Source of the DNA: Blastopirellula sp. J2-11
GTDB lineage: Bacteria; Planctomycetota; Planctomycetia; Pirellulales; Pirellulaceae
Assembly: GCF_024584705.1 (NCBI RefSeq)
Contig: NZ_CP097384.1
Location: forward strand, 682,001 to 746,000
DNA: 64,000 nucleotides
Direction of reading: 5' to 3'
Every line of letters begins with the position of its first letter. Position 1 is the stretch's first letter. A program made the position numbers and the translations under genes. The notes under the pieces were generated by a model, which worked only from the letters and a program-made list of their open reading frames with translations, did no database searches and had not been told where the DNA came from. Positions 58,585 to 64,000 of this stretch are shown piece after piece.

Positions 58585-58682
58585 ACACTAGCCCGCTGCG
58601 CGAGCGAGGGAATGCGGTTCGCCAATTCAATCCGAGTTGGAATTGCCTACCGCATTCCCTCGCTCGCGCAGCGGGCTAGTGT
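58585..58682. repeat. ACACTAGCCCG palindromic element with perfect 33-bp arms
   Basis: 98-base element between the two phosphorylase genes. Bases 58585-58617 and 58650-58682 are exact reverse complements; the inner 32 bases are also weakly palindromic. The ends ACACTAGCCCGC/GCGGGCTAGTGT match element A in the tandem array near 41 kb, and the right flank TGGTTCGACATAGTGCAAC.. matches the sequence after that array. No coding capacity, so any movement would need a transposase in trans. Confidence 0.9.
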
Positions 58683-58753
58683 CTCGATGGTTCGACATAG
58701 TGCAACTTAAAAACTCGCGCGTCAATAACGTAGGCTGAGGGAGAGGCCGGGAT

Positions 58754-59578
58754 TTGTTTCGACTGTCTGCTGAAGTGGAGGAAATCGCCGCCGCGGTCCG
58801 TCGCCGTTGGAATCGCCGTCCCAAAGCGGGCGTGATTCTCGGGACCGGATTGGGGAGTCTCACCGAAGGAATCGACGTCGAGGCGTCGATCGACTACGAC
58901 GACCTGCCGTACTTTCCTCAAACGACCGCGCTCAGCCATGCCGGTCGCTTAATCGGCGGCAAGTTGGCAGGCGTCGACGTCTTGGTGATGGAAGGTCGCT
59001 TTCATCTCTACGAGGGATACTCGCTCGACCAGATCACGCTGCCGGTTCGCGTGATGAAGGCGCTGGGCGCTGATCTGTTGGTCGTCAGCAACGCGTCGGG
59101 CGGGATGAATCCTTACTATGAGTCGGGCGACATCATGCTGATTGAAGATCACATCAACCTGATGTGGCGCAGTCCGCTGCAAGGGCACGCCGACGAAACG
59201 AAGCAGGCCGAACGCTTTCCCGACATGTCCTCTCCGTATGATCGCAACTTGCTAGAGCGAGCCGCCGAGATCGCGCGCCGTGAAGCGATTCGCGTTCATC
59301 AAGGGGTGTACGTCGCGATGAGCGGACCAAATTATGAGACCCGCGCCGAATATCGTTTTCTACGCAACATCGGCGGCGATGTCGTCGGCATGTCGACGGT
59401 GCCCGAGGTGATTGTCGCTCGGCAATGCGGTTTGCAGGTTCTGGCGCTGTCGACCGTGACCAACGTTTGTCTGCCGGACGATCTAGGACGCGTCGGCAAG
59501 TATGACGTGGTCAACGCAGCCAAAGGCGCCGAGCCGAAGCTGCGGCGGATCGTGCGGGAAGTGATTCGCGAAGCCTAA
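58754..59578 (+). CDS. Purine nucleoside phosphorylase, Asn237 variant
   Basis: Paralogue of the upstream phosphorylase: 274 residues, same blocks (GVILGTGLGSL, SNASGGMNPYY, Glu195 in ETRAEYR) and the canonical Asn237 (TVTNVCL) for 6-oxopurines such as inosine and guanosine. The start is a TTG at 58754: a stop at 58736-58738 precedes it in frame, there is no ATG near, GAGAGG lies upstream, and the alignment with the paralogue begins at exactly this residue. Convergent with the FAD oxidoreductase gene, 17 bases apart. Confidence 0.93.
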   Translation: MFRLSAEVEEIAAAVRRRWNRRPKAGVILGTGLGSLTEGIDVEASIDYDDLPYFPQTTALSHAGRLIGGKLAGVDVLVMEGRFHLYEGYSLDQITLPVRVMKALGADLLVVSNASGGMNPYYESGDIMLIEDHINLMWRSPLQGHADETKQAERFPDMSSPYDRNLLERAAEIARREAIRVHQGVYVAMSGPNYETRAEYRFLRNIGGDVVGMSTVPEVIVARQCGLQVLALSTVTNVCLPDDLGRVGKYDVVNAAKGAEPKLRRIVREVIREA

Positions 59579-59595
59579 GTTACGATCCGCGAAGA

Positions 59596-61176
59596 TTACT
59601 TCTTCGCTTCTTCGTGATACTCTTGCTCGGTGTTAACGTCCCAAACGTTGTTCTTTTCGGTCGAGCCTGCACAGATGTTGTCGACGGCGGTCATGGCCGC
59701 GAGCATCGAATGGTCTTGGTTGTTGTAGCGGTGCATCCCGTTGCGGCCGATCAGATACAAGTTGTCGAACTTGTCGACATACTCGCGAATCTCGTTAAAT
59801 CGATCGTAAGTGCCGAAGTAGGCGGGATAGGTTTTGGGGACGCGAATCACGGTCGCGTCGAGCACTTCGTTCTCGTCGATGATGTCGATTTTGGCGAGTT
59901 CCATTTTGCCGAGTTCCGCCATTTCTTCGTCCGACTTGTTCCAAAGATCGTCATTCTCGTAGCAGAAATACTCTAGCCCCATCCAGACCGTGTTTGGGTC
60001 GGCGACCAGGTATTTGCTCCAGTTGTTAAAAATCTGCAGACGGCCGATCAGCACGTCGCGTTCTTGGATGTAGATCCAGTTGTCGCGGACCAGTTGTTCA
60101 CCCTGCGGGGTGTTTTCTTTGATTTTCAGCTTGTTGACCAACATGCCGACGGTGATAAAGTCGCGAAATTGCAGCCCTTCGCTCACCTCTTTAACGTTGG
60201 CCGGAACTTCGCTGTCCATCGAGCGCATCAGTTCGTTGATCGGCATTGTCGAGAAGACATAGTCTCCGTCGATGCGGCGTTTTTCGCCTTGCTGGTTCAC
60301 CACCGTCACGCCGACGATTTTGTCTCCCTCGACGTGCAATTGATCGACCTTAGCGCCATGATGGAGTTCGCCGCCAAGTTCGACGATCTTCTTCGCACAG
60401 GTTTCCCACATTTGGCCCGGACCATGTTTGGGATAGAGGAACTGCTCGATCAGCGAGGTCTCGACCCCTTTCTGACTGACGTCCTTCTTCTTGAACGGTT
60501 TTTTTACCGCGTGCATGATCGCTTTGGTGATCGACAAACCCTTGATCCGTTGGGCGCCCCAAGCGGCGCTGATTTCGTCGCAGGGCACGCCCCAGACCTT
60601 CTCGGTATAGGATTTGAAGAAGGTCAGATAGAGCTCTTTGCCGAAGCGATTGATAAAGAACTGCTCGAGGTTCTGTTCGTTTTTAATCGGAAACAATCGC
60701 GCTTGCAGATAGCTCGTGCCGATCTTCGCCATGCGGACGGGACCGAGGTTGGTGATTGTTTCGGCGCTTAGCGAAATCGGATAGTCAAAAAATTTCCGCA
60801 GGAAGTAGATGCGGCTCTTGCGGGGACGAACCAGCATCACATCATCTACTTTATCGGGGTCGGCGCCTTTGCCGTTGCCGTTGTGCGAGATGTCGCGCGT
60901 TTGATTTTGGTACTTGATCGTGAAGCTCGCGTCGGCGCCTTCTTCGATCGGCAGCATATTGACCCACCAGTCCATCACGCGGTCCGACTTCGAGAAGAAG
61001 CGGTGTCCGCCGATGTCGATGCGATTCCCCTTGTAGTTGATCGTGCGCGAGATGCCGCCGACCATGTCCGACATTTCCAGGACGATCGGCTTGATCTTGG
61101 TCCGCGTCAGCAGTTCATAAGCGGCGGTTAAGCCGGCAGGTCCGGCGCCAATAATGATGGCTGTTTGGCGATCCAT
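59596..61176 (-). CDS. FAD-dependent oxidoreductase, amine oxidase/UDP-galactopyranose mutase-like
   Basis: 526-residue flavoprotein with an N-terminal Rossmann loop [15 protein letters not shown] and the family follow-up [27 protein letters not shown], the pattern of protoporphyrinogen oxidase, phytoene desaturase and UDP-galactopyranose mutase relatives. The C-terminal FAD-closing block [25 protein letters not shown] is present. Homologues often stand in cell-surface sugar loci, but no such genes are adjacent, so the substrate is open. ATG at 61176 is preferred over the TTG/ATG at 61227. Confidence 0.9.
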   Translation of the reverse strand: MDRQTAIIIGAGPAGLTAAYELLTRTKIKPIVLEMSDMVGGISRTINYKGNRIDIGGHRFFSKSDRVMDWWVNMLPIEEGADASFTIKYQNQTRDISHNGNGKGADPDKVDDVMLVRPRKSRIYFLRKFFDYPISLSAETITNLGPVRMAKIGTSYLQARLFPIKNEQNLEQFFINRFGKELYLTFFKSYTEKVWGVPCDEISAAWGAQRIKGLSITKAIMHAVKKPFKKKDVSQKGVETSLIEQFLYPKHGPGQMWETCAKKIVELGGELHHGAKVDQLHVEGDKIVGVTVVNQQGEKRRIDGDYVFSTMPINELMRSMDSEVPANVKEVSEGLQFRDFITVGMLVNKLKIKENTPQGEQLVRDNWIYIQERDVLIGRLQIFNNWSKYLVADPNTVWMGLEYFCYENDDLWNKSDEEMAELGKMELAKIDIIDENEVLDATVIRVPKTYPAYFGTYDRFNEIREYVDKFDNLYLIGRNGMHRYNNQDHSMLAAMTAVDNICAGSTEKNNVWDVNTEQEYHEEAKK

Positions 61177-61322
61177 GGGGTAAGCCTGATCAATCGAAAG
61201 AAAGAAGGTGGGGACGTTTTGAAGCACTCTTTATTGTTCGCCGCTATAACGCGAACTCCGTAAAGAGTAGGTCAAATTCTCGTCGAGTCGCCCACGACTC
61301 TTCCTTACAATCGGCGCAAGCG

Positions 61323-61706
61323 TTATTCCCGCACAAAATGATCGCGGTCGATCACTTCCCACATATAGCCAGTTGGGTCCTGGAAAAAGAATCGCTCGAA
61401 CGGCGTTTCTCGAATCGGCGGGATCACCATGACGCCGGCCGCAGTCAGACGATCGCGAATCTCCGGCAACTCGGCGGCGGGAAAGAAAAAAGCGAAATGA
61501 CGCCCAAATTCCTTTTCAAACGGCGAGACCTCAAACCCTTCGATCTGCAGCACATGCATCTGCTGGTCCTGGCCGATGTCGAGCCAGATCGCCAGCACGT
61601 CGGTGTTGCCGGGAACGTTGAGCCGCTTCCAGCCGAAGATCTGCGTAAAGAACGACGCGGTCGTTTCGGCGTCGCGCGTCGCCAGCGTAAAGTGGGCCAG
61701 GCTCAT
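61323..61706 (-). CDS. VOC-family (glyoxalase-like) protein
   Basis: 127-residue protein of the vicinal oxygen chelate fold: HFTLATRDAETTASFFTQIFGWKRL at the N-terminus, and the paired block ERFFFQDPTGYMWEVIDRD at the C-terminus with the metal-ligand Glu. Members include glyoxalases, dioxygenases and resistance proteins; the reaction is undecided. Its start overlaps the end of the DJ-1/PfpI gene by four bases (ATGA), so they form an operon. Confidence 0.9.
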   Translation of the reverse strand: MSLAHFTLATRDAETTASFFTQIFGWKRLNVPGNTDVLAIWLDIGQDQQMHVLQIEGFEVSPFEKEFGRHFAFFFPAAELPEIRDRLTAAGVMVIPPIRETPFERFFFQDPTGYMWEVIDRDHFVRE

Positions 61707-62245
61707 TGCGCGGCGCCTGTCAAAACTTGCAAGATCCCCACGCAGAAGTCGGGCAAGTCGTCCGGCTTGCGGCTGGTGACATGATGTCGATCGATCACGA
61801 CCGACGCATCTTCCCAGATCGCGCCGGCGTTGATCAGGTCATCTTTGATCCCCGGCGAACCGGTGGTGCGCACGCCTTGATAAACGCCGGCCGAAATCGG
61901 CATCCACCCGCCGTGGCAAACGGCGGCGATCAGCTGTTGCTGTTGATCGAAATGGCGCAGGATCTCTTTCACCTTGTCGTCGCGGCGCAGCTTGTCGGGC
62001 ATGAACCCGCCGGGGCAGATCACGCCGTCAAATTGGCTGGGATCGACGTCAGCGATCGAAATGTCGCTTTTCGCCGGATAGCCATGCTTGCCGGCGTAGG
62101 TGACGCCCGCTTCGGGACCGGCCAAAACCGACTGTGCGCCAGCTTCGATCAGCCGCAGGTGGGGATACCACAGCTCCAGATCTTCGTAAATATCGCCGAC
62201 GAAAATGACGATCCGTTTGCCGGTCAGCGGCTTGCTTGCGTTCAT
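61703..62245 (-). CDS. DJ-1/PfpI-family protein
   Basis: 180-residue protein with the class I glutaminase-like fold: RIVIFVGDIYEDLELWYP at the N-terminus and the nucleophile elbow IAAVCHGGWMP with the reactive Cys. The E-D pair after strand 1 and the VDPSQFDGVICPGGFMP block fit the PfpI/YhbO subgroup, some of which act as deglycases or chaperones. The link with a glyoxalase-like neighbour suggests handling of reactive carbonyls, which is inference. ATG at 62245; an ATG at 62311 is possible. Confidence 0.92.
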   Translation of the reverse strand: MNASKPLTGKRIVIFVGDIYEDLELWYPHLRLIEAGAQSVLAGPEAGVTYAGKHGYPAKSDISIADVDPSQFDGVICPGGFMPDKLRRDDKVKEILRHFDQQQQLIAAVCHGGWMPISAGVYQGVRTTGSPGIKDDLINAGAIWEDASVVIDRHHVTSRKPDDLPDFCVGILQVLTGAAQ

Positions 62246-62395
62246 CGCATCCTCGGTCTGTTTTATCGCGGGAAAAGAACCTTTGTACCGCGCGAACAAT
62301 CGTCTGGCCATGCGTCGACTTGCACCACCTTTCGCGGCGCACTATTCTGCGGCGTGACGAGATTTTGCACCCCGATAAGAAGGAGCTAGGGCCCC

Positions 62396-63169
62396 ATGGA
62401 CCATGAAAACTCCGGCGGCGAAAAGCAGTGGCGCCCCGTGACCTCTATCCAACGCCGCGTTTTGGGCGTGTTAATCGAAAAAGCGAAGACGACCCCAGAC
62501 GCCTATCCGATGACGCTAAACGCGTTGACGACCGGTTGCAATCAAAAGAGCAACCGCGATCCGCAGATGAATCTGGACACCGACGATATCGAAGAAGCGC
62601 TCGAGCAACTACGAGAGCTGGGCGCCGTGGCCGAAGTGCACGGAGATGGCCGTGTCGTCAAGTTTCGTCATTACATGAAAGACTGGCTCCAATGCGAAGG
62701 GAACGAGCTGGCGATCATGGCCGAGCTGCTGCTCCGCGGCTCGCAAACGGTCGGCGAGCTCCGCGGACGCGCCGCCCGGATGGGGAAGATTCCGGACATG
62801 GGAACCTTGCAGCCGATCCTCCGTGGTCTGCAGGAGAAGGGATTGGTCGTCGCGCTGACGCCCGAAGGTCGCGGCCAGGTCGTCACGCACGGGCTCTTTC
62901 CTGAGCGCGAGATGGAAGATCAGCGGCGGCAATTTGGGGGCGGAGTCTCCGTTACCACGCCGTTGTCGCAGCGCCCCGTCGTGCAGGCGCATCCCGTCGG
63001 CCAGGGCGGCGCAACGACTGTGCCGTCCGCCAAGCCGCCGATCGAAGCGACGGACGGACCGAATGAGAGCCCGCTGGTCCGTGAGCTGCGGAAAGAGATT
63101 GAAGATCTTAAGGGAGAGATGGGGCGGATGAAGAAGGATATTGAGGACTTGTGGTCGAACTTGGGGTAG
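62396..63169 (+). CDS. YceH/DUF480-family protein with C-terminal tail
   Basis: 257-residue protein. Residues 12-185 match DUF480 (YceH, UPF0502), two winged-helix domains: RRVLGVLIEKAKTTPDAYPMTLNALTTGCNQKSNRDP is the hallmark block and ELLLRGSQTVGELRGRAARM begins the second wing. The family has no firm function; DNA binding is likely. An added Pro/Ala/Val linker and a short coiled coil (about 222-257) distinguish this member. The ATG has AAGGAG upstream. Confidence 0.92.
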   Translation: MDHENSGGEKQWRPVTSIQRRVLGVLIEKAKTTPDAYPMTLNALTTGCNQKSNRDPQMNLDTDDIEEALEQLRELGAVAEVHGDGRVVKFRHYMKDWLQCEGNELAIMAELLLRGSQTVGELRGRAARMGKIPDMGTLQPILRGLQEKGLVVALTPEGRGQVVTHGLFPEREMEDQRRQFGGGVSVTTPLSQRPVVQAHPVGQGGATTVPSAKPPIEATDGPNESPLVRELRKEIEDLKGEMGRMKKDIEDLWSNLG

Positions 63170-63180
63170 GGGAGTTCATT

Positions 63181-63786
63181 GTGGATGTGTCATCGCCGCG
63201 ACCTTCCTGGGTGATCAATCAAACGCTTCAATGGGAAGCGTTTGATTGTTGCGGCGACCAGACCCCTTTTCCATTTCGATGTTCCCGCTGCCGGCATCCT
63301 TTTGTGGTGTGCGCCGAATGTGACACGCTCTATTTGGATCTAAGTGATCTGTCAAAGCGAAGATCGGTGGCGGATGGCGCGATGGTCTGTACCGATTGTG
63401 ATCAGGTATTTGACTACGGCGTGCTGCGGTCGGCGGAGGCTCGCATTTCGTACGCCGAATGGAGCGAAGCCGGTTTGGACCATCTGTTAGTCGATCGATC
63501 GATTACCGAACTAGTGAGTTGGTTGGCGGATTCGGCGGAAGTCTTGAGGGACATGTTGCAGCGTGGCATGCAAAGTTCGGCGAAATGTCGCTTGATCGAT
63601 TTTCGTAACCTAGCCGAGTCGATCGAAGTACGCCTTTCCGATGCGACATACTACCGCGAGCAAGGCCGCCAATGGAAAGAGAATATTTCCGGTAACGACG
63701 CAGCGCGGCAATGTCAGAAGATTAACTCTGCAGTTGGGCGAGCCTACGCAATTCTGGGGATCACGGACGTGATGTTTCCGGTGTGA
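63181..63786 (+). CDS. Hypothetical zinc-ribbon protein
   Basis: 201 residues from the GTG at 63181 (GGGGAG 8 bases upstream); a GTG at 63151 would overlap yceH. The N-terminal part has Cys-x2-Cys knuckles in FRCSRCRHP, FVVCAECD and VCTDCDQVF, a likely zinc-binding unit. The rest is helical with Trp, Leu and Arg. No family is recognised. It starts 11 bases after yceH and ends at a strong terminator, so the two share a transcript. Confidence 0.7.
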   Translation: MDVSSPRPSWVINQTLQWEAFDCCGDQTPFPFRCSRCRHPFVVCAECDTLYLDLSDLSKRRSVADGAMVCTDCDQVFDYGVLRSAEARISYAEWSEAGLDHLLVDRSITELVSWLADSAEVLRDMLQRGMQSSAKCRLIDFRNLAESIEVRLSDATYYREQGRQWKENISGNDAARQCQKINSAVGRAYAILGITDVMFPV

Positions 63787-63792
63787 TCTCCA

Positions 63793-63840
63793 GACACAAA
63801 AACAGCCCCGCGTGATTGCACTCAGGGCTGTTTTTGTGTC
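63793..63840. terminator. Bidirectional terminator
   Basis: 16-bp perfect arms GACACAAAAACAGCCC (63793-63808) and their complement at 63825-63840 around a 16-base loop. The A/T-rich outer arm supplies the U-tract in both directions; it separates two converging genes. Confidence 0.85.
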
Positions 63841-63902
63841 GTTACCAGTAGCAGGAGCCACCGCTCGCAGGGGATTGCGCCGCACGTCTTTGCGAGTTTT
63901 TG

Positions 63903-64000
63903 TTAATCCAAATGAAAGTCGATCGTATTCGATCCTTCTTGAACGTTCGCAGTGAGCACGGTTTGTTTGGAGGAGCAATATTTCATCGGCAGCATTTCTC
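63903..64000 (-). CDS. C-terminus of a gene cut by the window end
   Basis: On the minus strand a frame enters from the right edge and ends at the TAA at 63903-63905. The last 31 residues (ending TIDFHLD) have ordinary protein composition with mixed hydrophobic and charged residues, and the bidirectional terminator follows, so a real gene end is likely. It is too short to assign a function. Confidence 0.5.
   Translation of the reverse strand, partial: EMLPMKYCSSKQTVLTANVQEGSNTIDFHLD

Noticed and set aside
58585-58682. Palindromic element considered as a terminator of the first phosphorylase gene
   Set aside because: No T-run follows either arm, and the same element occurs elsewhere away from gene ends. 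It may still stop transcription incidentally.

Overview
The window reads as a chromosomal segment of a planctomycete, most likely of the Pirellulales (Blastopirellula/Rhodopirellula type). Pointers are a DUF1549/DUF1553 + DUF1501 + EF-hand lipoprotein operon, a DUF1559 prepilin-like protein next to a small lipoprotein, a sulfatase, a DUF5722 protein, giant PstC/PstA permeases with extra domains, many short secreted proteins without recognisable function, and frequent GTG/TTG starts with weak ribosome binding sites. The genus is inference; no rRNA or tRNA gene was seen.

Layout. 0-6 kb: a solitary C5-cytosine methyltransferase, a hypothetical gene and an enlarged Tex-type RNA-binding protein, all on the minus strand. 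6-17 kb: small exported proteins, a PilZ-membrane protein, a metallophosphoesterase, a DUF5722 protein, a UPF0316 membrane protein, a sulfatase, an RlmN-type 23S rRNA methyltransferase, a protein made of two copies of one domain and a tandem pair of related membrane-anchored proteins. 17-24 kb: a P1B ATPase with a TPCP motif and the DUF1549/DUF1501/EF-hand operon. 24-34.4 kb: a complete phosphate module, pstS-pstC-pstA-pstB-(repeat protein)-phoU-(PhoB-like regulator), preceded by an array of 11-bp direct repeats resembling a PHO box and with a terminator-like attenuator after pstS. 35-39 kb: a two-subunit sodium:solute symporter and phosphoglycerate kinase. 39.2-41.4 kb: a 2.2-kb gene-poor island packed with palindromes and tandem repeats. 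41.4-44.5 kb: an arsR-zntA-fur metal homeostasis operon with a palindromic operator. 44.6-53.5 kb: an exported cyclophilin, a LysR regulator and gltB-gltD glutamate synthase. 53.6-64 kb: prepilin-like protein and lipoprotein, a short-chain dehydrogenase, L-isoaspartyl methyltransferase, two purine nucleoside phosphorylases separated by a perfect-arm palindromic element, an FAD oxidoreductase, VOC and DJ-1/PfpI proteins, a YceH-type protein, a zinc-ribbon protein and the C-terminus of a further gene cut by the window end.

Most notable signals. (1) The phosphate module ends with a PhoB-like regulator whose receiver domain has lost the acidic pair and the phospho-acceptor aspartate, and it carries an unfamiliar secreted protein built of four ~62-residue repeats between pstB and phoU. 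(2) The two tandem purine nucleoside phosphorylases differ at the purine-selecting residue (Asp versus Asn), suggesting split substrate ranges. (3) A MITE-like palindrome occurs as three copies inside a 260-bp tandem array near 41 kb, once more at 58.6 kb with perfect 33-bp arms, and as a decayed half copy near 39.4 kb.
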